This document shows, one piece after another, positions 7,526 through 15,570 of a stretch of DNA of 64,000 bases. Within the stretch, counting starts at the first letter, position 1, and every line of letters starts with the position of its first letter. The notes below the pieces were generated by a model. That model searched no databases, was not told the DNA's origin, and was given only the letters and a program-made list of their open reading frames with translations. Both the position numbers and the translations under genes were made by a program. Source of the stretch: Lactonifactor longoviformis DSM 17459. Its GTDB lineage: Bacteria; Bacillota; Clostridia; Lachnospirales; Lachnospiraceae. The stretch is taken from the NCBI RefSeq assembly GCF_900129135.1, contig NZ_FQVI01000010.1, positions 80,570 through 144,569 of the forward strand, in the 5' to 3' direction.

Positions 7526-8875
7526 ATGGAAAATAAGGTATTTGCTTATATAAGGCAATATCATATGATAGAGGATGGAGACCGCATTGTGGCAGGGGTC
7601 TCCGGCGGGGCAGATTCGGTATGCCTTCTTGCGCTTTTAAAAGAATATCAGAAACAGACAGACTTCGCGCTTGGCGTGGTCCATGTGAATCACCAGATTC
7701 GCGGAGAAGAGGCAAGAAGAGATGCGGATTATGTAGACAGGCTCTGCAGGCTGTGGAAGATTCCCTGCAGAGAGTACTCTTATCCGGTGGAGCAAATGGC
7801 AAAGGAAGGGCATATGACCCTGGAGGAAGCAGGGAGAAAGGCCCGCTATGATGCGTTTCAGAGATTTATGGAGGAGTGGAATGGAGATAAGGTGGCTTTG
7901 GCACATCATCAGAACGATGTGGCTGAGACCTTTCTTTATCATTTGGCCAGAGGCAGTGGGATTCGGGGCCTGTGCGGGATACGACCTGTGCGGGAGCGGA
8001 TTATCCGGCCTCTTCTTGGCGTGGAGAGAAAAGAAATTGAGAATTATCTGGAGCAGAAAGGCATAAAGTATCTTACAGACAGTACCAATCTGTGTGTGGA
8101 TTATACAAGAAACAAGATACGGCATCAGGTTTTGCCGGTACTGGTTCATGATATTAACGAGCAGACAATTTCACATATTGCCCGGACAGCCGGGATGCTT
8201 TTGGAAGCAGATAACTTTCTGGATGAGCTGGCAGGGAAACTGAAAGAGGAATATGTAAGGGAAGAAAAGGGAAGAATTAGAGTCAGCAAAGAACTTTTTC
8301 AGGAAAAAGAGATCCTTCAGCAATATGTGCTTCGAAGAACACTGGGAGAGCTGGCGGGGGGATTAAAGGACATAGGTGCAGATCATATCAGGAGCCTCAT
8401 GGACCTTGCAAAAGGCGGTTCGGGAAAACTGGTTTCTCTCCCCGGAAGAATCCAGGGAGAAATGGAATACCAGGCCCTTTGGCTGGCAAAGAGGAAAAAG
8501 GGAGAGGCAGAGCTGCCGGAGACGCCCCGGCCGGCCTGGAGCTGGAGAAGGTTTTCCTACGAAAATCAGCCAATTCCGGAAAAAAAGTATACGAAATGGT
8601 TTGATTATGATAAAATAGAAGATAGTCTAAACGTACGGACGCGCAGACCAGGGGATTATCTCGTGATCAATGCCTCCGGCGGAAGGAAAAAAATAAAGGA
8701 TTACCTGATTGACTGCAAGGTGCCCCGCAGAGAAAGAGAGGAGCTTCTTCTGCTTGCGGACGGCTCACATATTCTGTGGGTTGTGGGTTACCGGATCAGT
8801 GAATACTATAAAGTTACCCAAGAGACAAAAACGGTTTTAGAAGTACGGGTAGAAGGAGGAAATCAACATGAGTGA
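7526..8875 (+). CDS. tilS: tRNA(Ile)-lysidine synthetase
   Basis: 449 residues. TilS converts C34 of tRNA-Ile(CAU) to lysidine using ATP and lysine, an essential decoding step. The PP-loop ATP-binding motif SGGADS is at residues 26-31, followed by HVNHQIRG and HHQNDVAET, both typical of the N-type ATPase core. The C-terminal TilS domain is seen near VRTRRPGDYLVI and ends around residue 440. The start at 7526 has AGGAGA and lies 10 bases after spoIIE; the stop overlaps hpt by 8 bases, indicating translational coupling. Confidence 0.95.
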   Translation: MENKVFAYIRQYHMIEDGDRIVAGVSGGADSVCLLALLKEYQKQTDFALGVVHVNHQIRGEEARRDADYVDRLCRLWKIPCREYSYPVEQMAKEGHMTLEEAGRKARYDAFQRFMEEWNGDKVALAHHQNDVAETFLYHLARGSGIRGLCGIRPVRERIIRPLLGVERKEIENYLEQKGIKYLTDSTNLCVDYTRNKIRHQVLPVLVHDINEQTISHIARTAGMLLEADNFLDELAGKLKEEYVREEKGRIRVSKELFQEKEILQQYVLRRTLGELAGGLKDIGADHIRSLMDLAKGGSGKLVSLPGRIQGEMEYQALWLAKRKKGEAELPETPRPAWSWRRFSYENQPIPEKKYTKWFDYDKIEDSLNVRTRRPGDYLVINASGGRKKIKDYLIDCKVPRREREELLLLADGSHILWVVGYRISEYYKVTQETKTVLEVRVEGGNQHE

Positions 8876-9389
8876 AAAGGTTCATGTGCTGCTCAGCGAG
8901 GAGGAAGTAGAGAAAAGGATACGGGAGATCGGGGAGCAGATCAGCAGGGACTATGAGGGCAGAAGCGTGCATTTAATCTGCGTGCTGAAAGGCGGCGTAT
9001 TTTTCACCTGTGAACTGGCAAAGAGGCTCAAAATACCGGTCAGCCTGGACTTTATGTCTGTGTCCAGCTACGGTGACGACACGAAATCCAGCGGGGTTGT
9101 GAGAATTGTAAAAGATCTCGATGAGCCGCTGGAGGGCAAGGATGTATTAATTGTGGAGGACATTATTGACTCCGGAAGAACGCTGAGCTATCTGATGGAG
9201 GTTCTGCGCCAGAGAGGACCAAAAAGCCTGAAGCTCTGTACACTCCTGGATAAGCCGGAGCGCAGAGTGCGGGACGTGCAGGTGGATTATGTGTGTTTCA
9301 ATATCCCGGACGAGTTCGTTGTTGGATACGGCCTGGATTATGCACAAAAATACAGAAATCTTCCATATATAGGTGTGGTAGAACTTTAG
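8868..9389 (+). CDS. hpt: Hypoxanthine phosphoribosyltransferase
   Basis: 173 residues, a standard purine-salvage enzyme that makes IMP or GMP from hypoxanthine or guanine and PRPP. The PRPP-binding loop LIVEDIIDSGRTL is intact, as are the N-terminal CVLKGGVFF and the flexible loop SVSSYGDDTKSSG. ATG 8868 has GGAGG directly upstream and lies inside the end of tilS. The pairing tilS-hpt-ftsH is highly conserved in Firmicutes. Confidence 0.96.
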   Translation: MSEKVHVLLSEEEVEKRIREIGEQISRDYEGRSVHLICVLKGGVFFTCELAKRLKIPVSLDFMSVSSYGDDTKSSGVVRIVKDLDEPLEGKDVLIVEDIIDSGRTLSYLMEVLRQRGPKSLKLCTLLDKPERRVRDVQVDYVCFNIPDEFVVGYGLDYAQKYRNLPYIGVVEL

Positions 9390-9407
9390 GGAAAAGGAGA
9401 GCAGGAA

Positions 9408-11234
9408 GTGAATAAGCAAACAAGAGGGTTAGGATTCTATCTGGTCCTTGGAGTTCTGATTATCGGGGCCTGGTGGTTCATTACCAATCAGGTGACAACA
9501 AATAATTCTTATACGTATCAGGATTTTGTGAAAGATGTAGACAGCCAAAATGTAACAAAAGTAGCCATTCATCCCAACAATGCAGTGCCCACAGGACAGG
9601 TAGTGCTGGAATTAAAGGGAGGAGAACAGAGACAATTTTATGTAAGCGACGTGGTAAAGGTAGAGGAATATCTGGAAGGGTCCTATATTGTGCCGACCCT
9701 GTACGATGTTCCGGGAGATAATGTGTTCATGTCATCTATTCTGCCCCTGCTGCTGACCGGAGGTCTGGTAATCTTTATGATTATGATGATGAACCGACAG
9801 ATGTCAGGGGGCGGCAGCAACGCCAAAATGATGAACTTTGGTAAAAGCCGTGCCAAGATGTCCGTGGATGCAGAGAAAAAAGTTACCTTTGCCAACGTGG
9901 CAGGACTTCAGGAAGAAAAAGAGGACTTAGTCGAGATCGTAGATTTCCTTAAGAATCCACAGAAGTATACTAAAGTAGGTGCAAGGATTCCAAAAGGGGT
10001 TCTTCTGGTTGGACCTCCGGGTACAGGCAAGACACTCCTTGCAAAGGCAGTAGCGGGAGAGGCGGGAGTTCCGTTTTTCAGTATCTCGGGATCTGACTTT
10101 GTAGAGATGTTTGTGGGTGTGGGCGCTTCCCGTGTGAGAGATTTATTCGAGGAAGGAAAGAAGAATGCCCCATGTATTATTTTTATAGATGAGATTGATG
10201 CAGTGGCCAGACGCAGGGGAACAGGAATGGGCGGCGGCCATGACGAGAGAGAACAGACGCTCAATCAGCTGCTTGTGGAAATGGACGGCTTTGGGGTGAA
10301 TGAGGGAATTATTGTAATGTCAGCCACAAACCGTGTGGATATTCTGGATCCCGCCATCTTGAGGCCGGGACGATTTGACCGGAAGGTTGGAGTGGGAAAA
10401 CCGGATATAAAAGGCAGAGAAGAGATTCTTCATGTCCACGCCAAAGGAAAGCCTCTGGGAGACGATGTAAATCTGAAAGAGATTGCACAGACCACGGCAG
10501 GGTTTACCGGAGCGGATCTGGAAAACCTGATAAATGAAGCGGCTATTTTGGCGGCAAAAAAGGAACGTGCCTACATTGTCCAGGCGGATCTGAAAGAATC
10601 CTTTGTAAAGGTAGGAATCGGATCTGAAAAGAAGAGCCGGATTATTTCTGAAAAAGAGAAGCGGATTACAGCATACCACGAGGCTGGGCATGCTATATTG
10701 TTCCACCTTCTGCCTGATGTGGGGCCTGTCCATACCATCTCAATCATTCCCACAGGAATGGGGGCTGCAGGATATACGATGCCTCTTCCGGAAAAGGATG
10801 AGATGTTTAACACCAAGAATCAGATGCTGCAGCATATTGTTGTAGATCTGGGAGGACGTGTGGCAGAGGAGCTGGTATTTAAGGATGTGACTACAGGGGC
10901 TTCCCAGGATATTAAACAGGCAACAAAACTGGCGCGGGCTATGGTAACCAAGTACGGTATGTCCGAAAAAGTGGGACTTATCAATTATGGGGAAGACGAT
11001 GAAGAAGTCTTTATCGGCAGAGATCTGGCCCATACCAGAGGCTACGGAGAAAATGTAGCTACTACTATTGATAGCGAAGTGAAGCGTATTATTGATGAAG
11101 CTTACGAGAAAGCAAAAACATTAATTCAGAGTCATGAGGATGTTCTTCATAAATGCGTGGATTTATTATTGGAAAAAGAAAAAATCGGAAGAGAAGAGTT
11201 TGAAGCGCTGTTTGAAGAGAAGGCTATGGCTTAG
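9408..11234 (+). CDS. ftsH: ATP-dependent zinc metalloprotease FtsH
   Basis: 608 residues, membrane-bound AAA+ protease that degrades misfolded or regulatory membrane and cytosolic proteins. Two N-terminal membrane segments (about residues 8-26 and 105-125) flank a short extracytoplasmic domain. Then come Walker A GPPGTGKT from G202, Walker [10 protein letters not shown], the second region of homology ending RPGRFDRK, and the zinc motif HEAGH at residues 424-428. The start is GTG 9408 with AAAAGGAG 7 to 14 bases upstream. No frameshift or missing residue is seen. It closes the conserved cluster. Confidence 0.97.
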   Translation: MNKQTRGLGFYLVLGVLIIGAWWFITNQVTTNNSYTYQDFVKDVDSQNVTKVAIHPNNAVPTGQVVLELKGGEQRQFYVSDVVKVEEYLEGSYIVPTLYDVPGDNVFMSSILPLLLTGGLVIFMIMMMNRQMSGGGSNAKMMNFGKSRAKMSVDAEKKVTFANVAGLQEEKEDLVEIVDFLKNPQKYTKVGARIPKGVLLVGPPGTGKTLLAKAVAGEAGVPFFSISGSDFVEMFVGVGASRVRDLFEEGKKNAPCIIFIDEIDAVARRRGTGMGGGHDEREQTLNQLLVEMDGFGVNEGIIVMSATNRVDILDPAILRPGRFDRKVGVGKPDIKGREEILHVHAKGKPLGDDVNLKEIAQTTAGFTGADLENLINEAAILAAKKERAYIVQADLKESFVKVGIGSEKKSRIISEKEKRITAYHEAGHAILFHLLPDVGPVHTISIIPTGMGAAGYTMPLPEKDEMFNTKNQMLQHIVVDLGGRVAEELVFKDVTTGASQDIKQATKLARAMVTKYGMSEKVGLINYGEDDEEVFIGRDLAHTRGYGENVATTIDSEVKRIIDEAYEKAKTLIQSHEDVLHKCVDLLLEKEKIGREEFEALFEEKAMA

Positions 11235-11372
11235 AAGGTTTTTTACCGATAGAAAAGGGTTTTTGTATAATTTTTTGGCAGGAGGCGGAAGAAGGAAATG
11301 GGGCTGCAGAAAAAACGCCCAAAAATGAACTGAAATATCAGTGAAGATTGTGCACACTTTTCCCTTGCCACT

Positions 11373-11483
11373 TGCTATAATAATAACTGTAAAAACCCCC
11401 CAATACATTATATAGTTTTTGCTACACCCCATAAGAAGAAATACCTTCTCCAAAAAAGACAGCGTTCGGTAGCTGTCTTTTTT
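11373..11483 (+). ncRNA. Possible short transcript: extended -10 promoter followed by a terminator
   Basis: The 332-base gap between ftsH and the GH13 gene holds no credible ORF. It contains TGCTATAAT (extended -10 at 11373-11381, without a clear -35) and, about 70 bases later, a terminator: left arm 11452-11463, loop GTTCGGTA, right arm 11472-11483 ending in six T. The hairpin may simply end the ftsH transcript, 218 bases upstream, but the promoter-like site would give a leader or small RNA of about 95 nt. No known RNA family is recognised. Confidence 0.3.
11452..11483 (+). terminator. Intrinsic terminator between ftsH and the GH13 gene
   Basis: GACAGC/GCTGTC stem (11458-11463 with 11472-11477), extended by six A and six T on the outside. 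It ends transcription from the ftsH side and may act in both directions. Confidence 0.82.
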
Positions 11484-11566
11484 ACGTTTAAAAATAGTTG
11501 TATTGGAGGATGTCAGCGTATAAAATAAAAAGAGGCATTTCCATCATTGAATAAAGGGGACGGAAT

Positions 11567-13687
11567 ATGATGCAACATGGAAATTATCAGGAAGTTCGTA
11601 AGATTCAGCAGTATGTATCAAATATGCGGCCGATGTTTAACAAGGCTGCTTTATATAGCGACAGAACACAGAACTACAGAGAACCCTATGAGCCGGATCC
11701 GGGGGATACGGTAACGATCCGCTTCAGAACCCTGGAGAATAATGTGGATGGAGTCTACATTGTCCGGGGGGAAGAGAAAACACTTATGGACTATGCGTAT
11801 ACAGAGTGCGGGTTTGATTTTTATGAGACAAAGATACAGGTAGAGGAAGATCCGGTCTACTATTATTTTGAAATAACCTCAGGCAGGATCCGCTGCTATT
11901 TCGGAGAGCAGGGATTGGCAAAGGAACAGCCCATTTACACCCAGTTTTCCATTGTCCCGGGTTTTCATACTCCACAGTGGGCAAAAGGGGCGGTGATGTA
12001 TCAAATCTATGTGGATCGCTTCTGCAACGGGGATCCTTCCAATGATGTGGAGACGGGAGAGTACTTCTACATCGGTGCCAAAAGCCAGAAGGTACTGGAC
12101 TGGTACGAAACGCCACAGCCCATGGACATTCACAGGTTTTACGGCGGGGACATTCAGGGTATTTGGGATAAACTGGATTACCTCCAGGAACTGGGGGTGG
12201 ATGTCCTGTATCTGAATCCCATATTTGTCTCCCCGTCTAATCATAAGTACGATTGTCAGGACTATGACTATATCGATCCGCACTATGGAAAAATTGTGGA
12301 AGACGGAGGCGAACTGCTGGCAGACTGGGATCGGGCTAATGCCCATGCCGGCAAATATATCAAAAGGGTCACAGACAAAAAAAACCTGGAGGCCAGCAAC
12401 CAGTTTTTTGCGGAGTTTGTGGAGGAAGTGCACCGGAGAGGAATGCGCATTATCCTGGACGGGGTCTTCAATCACTGCGGATCCTTCAATAAATGGCTGG
12501 ACAGAGAACGGATCTACGAGTACGCGGAAGGCTATGAAAAGGGGGCCTATGTGGATGCATTCAGCCCATACAGAAGCTTTTTCCATTTTTACAATGAAAA
12601 TGCATGGCCTTACAATGACTCTTATGACGGCTGGTGGGGGCACGATACCCTCCCGAAACTGAATTATGAGCAATCGGGTAAGCTTTATGAATACATTATG
12701 GAGGTTGCCAGGAAATGGGTATCCCCTCCTTATAATGTGGACGGCTGGCGGCTGGATGTTGCAGCGGATCTGGGACACAGCAACGAATACAACCACAGAT
12801 TCTGGAAGGACTTCCGAAAAAATGTGAAGGAAGCCAATCCCGACGCTATTATTCTGGCAGAGCATTACGGGGAGGCAAGAGAGTGGCTTCGAGGAGATGA
12901 GTGGGATACCATCATGAATTATGACGCCTTCATGGAACCCATTACCTGGTTTTTGACAGGGATGGAGAAGCACAGCGATGAGTATAACGGAGGCCTTTAT
13001 GGTAACAGCGACGCGTTTAAGAATGCCATGACATACCATTTATCCAGAATGACAGAGCCCACCCTGGAGGTGGCAATGAATGAATTATCCAATCATGATC
13101 ACTCCAGGTTTCTTACCCGGACCAACAAAAAAGTGGGAAGAGTTGCGCAGCTGGGTCCCCGGGCAGCGGAGGAGGGGGTAAGCAAGGCTGTATTCAGAGA
13201 GGCGATTGTCATGCAGATGACCTGGCCAGGGGCGCCCACGATCTACTACGGTGATGAGGTGGGACTCTGTGGATTTACAGATCCGGACAACAGAAGAACG
13301 TACCCCTGGGGACGAGAAGATATGGAGCTGCTGGAATTCTATAAAGGTATGATTCAGATACACAAAGGCAGTGAGTCTCTGCTGCACGGCTCCTTAAAAT
13401 ATCTTCATAACGATTATCAGAGACTTACCTACGGAAGATTTACCAGGCATTACAAGATGGTAATCAGTGTCAATAACAGGCAGGAATCAGCCTTCCTCAC
13501 CATTCCCGTATGGCAGCTGGGGGCTGACAGATCCGGTGTGGATATCTACGAGCGGATGGCTCTTACCACCTCAGAGGGGTATACCTTTGACAAAACTGTG
13601 TACCAGAGCAAGAACGGTTTGCTTGAGATAGAACTGCCTCCGGTATCCGCGGTTGTACTCCGGAAAATACCGTCAAATAAAAGCTGA
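11567..13687 (+). CDS. GH13 alpha-glucosidase: cyclomaltodextrinase/neopullulanase type
   Basis: 706 residues, no signal peptide, so probably a cytoplasmic enzyme acting on maltodextrins, cyclodextrins or similar alpha-glucans. An N-terminal beta-sandwich like CBM34 (about residues 15-135) precedes the barrel, which begins GAVMYQIYVDRF. Catalytic residues of GH13 are visible: nucleophile D397 in GWRLDVA, acid/base E432 in LAEHYG and transition-state D511 in SNHDHSR. An insertion near residues 180-290 and a C-terminal beta-domain are present. ATG 11567 or 11570 can start; a GGGG-rich stretch lies just upstream. It stands between a terminator and the tRNA promoter, so it is a single-gene unit. 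Exact substrate is not readable from sequence. Confidence 0.88.
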   Translation: MMQHGNYQEVRKIQQYVSNMRPMFNKAALYSDRTQNYREPYEPDPGDTVTIRFRTLENNVDGVYIVRGEEKTLMDYAYTECGFDFYETKIQVEEDPVYYYFEITSGRIRCYFGEQGLAKEQPIYTQFSIVPGFHTPQWAKGAVMYQIYVDRFCNGDPSNDVETGEYFYIGAKSQKVLDWYETPQPMDIHRFYGGDIQGIWDKLDYLQELGVDVLYLNPIFVSPSNHKYDCQDYDYIDPHYGKIVEDGGELLADWDRANAHAGKYIKRVTDKKNLEASNQFFAEFVEEVHRRGMRIILDGVFNHCGSFNKWLDRERIYEYAEGYEKGAYVDAFSPYRSFFHFYNENAWPYNDSYDGWWGHDTLPKLNYEQSGKLYEYIMEVARKWVSPPYNVDGWRLDVAADLGHSNEYNHRFWKDFRKNVKEANPDAIILAEHYGEAREWLRGDEWDTIMNYDAFMEPITWFLTGMEKHSDEYNGGLYGNSDAFKNAMTYHLSRMTEPTLEVAMNELSNHDHSRFLTRTNKKVGRVAQLGPRAAEEGVSKAVFREAIVMQMTWPGAPTIYYGDEVGLCGFTDPDNRRTYPWGREDMELLEFYKGMIQIHKGSESLLHGSLKYLHNDYQRLTYGRFTRHYKMVISVNNRQESAFLTIPVWQLGADRSGVDIYERMALTTSEGYTFDKTVYQSKNGLLEIELPPVSAVVLRKIPSNKS

Positions 13688-13715
13688 ATTCCTCGGGAAA
13701 ACAGAGGAAAAGTAC

Positions 13716-13744
13716 TTGCATTCTCAAATGGATTGTGGTAAAAT
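13716..13744 (+). promoter_or_regulatory. Promoter of the tRNA cluster
   Basis: TTGCAT (13716-13721), a 17-base spacer and TAAAAT (13739-13744), 52 bases before tRNA-Tyr. Confidence 0.6.
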
Positions 13745-13767
13745 CGGATCTTGTCAGAAGCAATAAC

Positions 13768-13793
13768 CATTGGTTTTCTTTGGAAAACCAATG
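13768..13793 (+). repeat. Perfect 11-bp hairpin in the tRNA precursor leader
   Basis: 13768-13778 pairs perfectly with 13783-13793 around a four-base loop. It lies three bases before the mature 5' end of tRNA-Tyr. There is no T-run after it, so it is not a terminator; it may guide RNase P processing or be chance. Confidence 0.6.
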
Positions 13794-13796
13794 TAT

Positions 13797-13878
13797 GGAT
13801 GGATTCCCGAGTGGCCAAAGGGGGCAGACTGTAAATCTGTTGGCAACGCCTTCGAAGGTTCGAATCCTTCTCCATCCA
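13797..13878 (+). tRNA. tRNA-Tyr (GTA)
   Basis: Acceptor GGATGGA (13797-13803) pairs with TCCATCC (13871-13877); discriminator A. The anticodon stem-loop CAGACTGTAAATCTG carries anticodon GTA, a long variable arm is present as expected for bacterial tRNA-Tyr, and the T arm is GAAGG-TTCGAAT-CCTTC. The CCA end is not encoded. Confidence 0.95.
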
Positions 13879-13896
13879 CTGGATTGTTTATCCACT

Positions 13897-13953
13897 GCCG
13901 CAGTGGCGGAACTGGCAGACGCACAGGACTTAAAATCCAATAGGTCAGTTCCA
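13897..13953 (+). pseudogene. Truncated tRNA-Leu (TAA) remnant
   Basis: GCCGCAG acceptor strand, a normal D arm (GGCGGAACTGGCAGACGC) and an anticodon stem-loop with TAA match the intact tRNA-Leu downstream. After the anticodon stem the sequence departs: no GTTCRA T-loop and no CTGCGGC acceptor partner follow. Only the 5' half survives. Confidence 0.8.
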
Positions 13954-14043
13954 CATTTCAGGCGTAGAAACGCATAAAATTAAAGATTTTATAATTTCAT
14001 ATGGGGTAGATATGTTTACATCCCTCCAAAACATCCTTCCAAA

Positions 14044-14065
14044 TTCCAGGGTGTTTCCAGGGTGT
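14044..14065 (+). repeat. Short tandem direct repeat (2 x 11 bp)
   Basis: The unit TTCCAGGGTGT occurs twice head to tail at 14044-14054 and 14055-14065, in the unexplained stretch between the broken and the intact tRNA-Leu. Confidence 0.8.
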
Positions 14066-14074
14066 TTCATATAT

Positions 14075-14158
14075 GCCGGTGTGGCGGAATAGGCAGACGC
14101 AAAGGACTTAAAATCCTTCGGGAGCAATCCCGTACCGGTTCAAGTCCGGTCACCGGCA
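14075..14158 (+). tRNA. tRNA-Leu (TAA)
   Basis: Acceptor GCCGGTG (14075-14081) pairs with CACCGGC (14151-14157), discriminator A at 14158. The anticodon loop CTTAAAA gives TAA, the long class II variable arm (TTCGGGAGCAATCCCGT) and the T-loop TTCAAGT are normal. The CCA end is not encoded. Confidence 0.95.
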
Positions 14159-14166
14159 GTATATAT

Positions 14167-14198
14167 AAAGGCTTAAACATTTAGTTTATGCCTTTTTT
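14167..14198 (+). terminator. Terminator of the tRNA transcript
   Basis: AAAGGCTTAAAC (14167-14178) pairs with GTTTATGCCTTT (14184-14195) with one mismatch; six T follow from 14193. Confidence 0.8.
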
Positions 14199-14280
14199 GG
14201 GAAATAGGGCTCTATATGTTTGACTACGTTGTGAGAGATCCAATCAGACTGTACGGAATGGTCTAAGGAAGACTGATATT

Positions 14281-14356
14281 TGCTATAATAATTAGCCAAG
14301 TACTGGATAGAAGAAAGCAAAGGGGCTTGAGGATGATTCCTTGAGTCTCTTTTTTT
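14281..14356 (+). ncRNA. Possible short transcript between tRNA-Leu and the receiver-kinase gene
   Basis: TGCTATAAT (14281-14289) is an extended -10 element without a clear -35. About 30 bases later a 15-bp hairpin with several G-U pairs (14319-14333 with 14338-14352) ends in seven T. The next gene is on the opposite strand, so any + strand transcript from here would be only about 60 nt. The hairpin could instead receive minus-strand transcripts, but its T-run faces the + direction. No known family is recognised. Confidence 0.3.
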
Positions 14357-14378
14357 GTAGAATGAACTGTGTTAGTTC

Positions 14379-15470
14379 TTATCGGGAAGTCTGGAAAAAA
14401 AGGGAAACAGTGGTTCCGCAATTTAACTTTGATTCAATGGAAACTGAGCCGCCATGCCGTTCCATAATACGCTTTACGATCACCAGCCCCACACCGCTTC
14501 CCTCAAATTCTTCCGCCCTATGAAGACGCTCAAATATATGAAACAGCTTACCGGAGGCTGTCATATCAAAACCCACACCGTTGTCCTGTATTTTTATAAG
14601 CAGCACATCAGCCTGACAGGAGGCGGTGACACAAATCCGCGCGTCATCCCGGATGCGGGTGAACTTGATGGCATTCCCCAGGATGTTTTGAAATAACAAG
14701 GTAAAAAGCGTGGGATCACCGGACAGCTGCGGTAAGGGCTGTGTGCCCAGCTCAAGCGTGATGTGGCGGTCCGGTTCCAGAGCGGTAAGTTCAGCAAAGA
14801 TATTTTGAATGAGAGCCGCTGTATCAATGGGTTCCGGGCAGCAGGGGAGTGTGACCATTTCGGAAAATTCCAGCAGGCGGCTGATCATGGCCTCTGTTGT
14901 CTCGCACTTGTGTTCCAGCCTCTTTAAAATTATCTGTGTGTCTTCTGTGGAGGGGGCCCCTGCAGGTATTAACTCTTCCTGGAGGAGCTGAGTGAGCTGT
15001 CTCATGACTTGAAGCGGAGATTTTAAGTCGTGGGATACGGTGTGGCAGAACTGGTCCAGCTCTCTATAAGCGGATTTTAATTCTTTGGATTGTGTGACAA
15101 TGCGAACATGGGCGCCCACGCGGGCTAACAGCTCAGATTTGTGGCAGGGTTTTATGATATAGTCCTGGGCGCCCAGGGCGAATCCTCTTTCCAGGCTTTT
15201 CCGGTCCTGGGAAATGGTCATGAAGATTACCGCAGTATCCTGAAAGCAGGGATTGGAGCGAATTTTTTGGCAGAGGGAGAACCCGTCTATATCGTTCATA
15301 TGGATGTCCAGGAGGATAAGATCCGGCAGTTCCCGCTCCAATAAGGAGAGGGCAGCTTTCCCGCTGGAAGCGACCAGCACCTCATAGCCGTGCTCTGCCA
15401 AAATGGAGCCGGTTATGTGGATCTGCTCCGGGGAATCATCGACAATCAGTATGACAGCGGGCTGTTTCAT
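14379..15470 (-). CDS. Soluble receiver-histidine kinase (REC-HisKA-HATPase)
   Basis: 363 residues, no membrane segment. The N-terminal receiver has the acidic DD pair at 11-12, phospho-acceptor D55 in LILLDIHM and a Lys in IIKPCH. Then comes a HisKA dimerisation domain with H147 in HTVSHDLKSP and an HATPase_c domain with N box LGNAIKF, G1 DNGVGFD and G2 GSGVGL. The reversed order (receiver first) is that of cytosolic phosphorelay kinases that take signals from a partner through REC. It is transcribed away from the membrane hybrid kinase at 15571, with 100 bases between the start codons, which suggests a common regulatory region. Its partner and signal are not evident; proximity suggests a link to the urea genes. 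Confidence 0.85.
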   Translation of the reverse strand: MKQPAVILIVDDSPEQIHITGSILAEHGYEVLVASSGKAALSLLERELPDLILLDIHMNDIDGFSLCQKIRSNPCFQDTAVIFMTISQDRKSLERGFALGAQDYIIKPCHKSELLARVGAHVRIVTQSKELKSAYRELDQFCHTVSHDLKSPLQVMRQLTQLLQEELIPAGAPSTEDTQIILKRLEHKCETTEAMISRLLEFSEMVTLPCCPEPIDTAALIQNIFAELTALEPDRHITLELGTQPLPQLSGDPTLFTLLFQNILGNAIKFTRIRDDARICVTASCQADVLLIKIQDNGVGFDMTASGKLFHIFERLHRAEEFEGSGVGLVIVKRIMERHGGSVSIESKLNCGTTVSLFFQTSR

Positions 15471-15570
15471 GTAAAAGACCTCCTTTGGATGCTGGGAATA
15501 AAAAACGGTTGTATTTGGGCTTTATTTTACTACACGATAATTCATTATTCAAGAAAAGGGTGGATGGAAA

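Noticed and set aside
11879..13039. 386-codon minus-strand ORF opposite the GH13 gene
   Set aside because: Fully antisense to a well-supported glycosidase, with no ribosome site or recognisable domain.
13735..13977. ORFs across the tRNA genes on both strands
   Set aside because: They run through tRNA-Tyr and the tRNA-Leu remnant; no start site or family.
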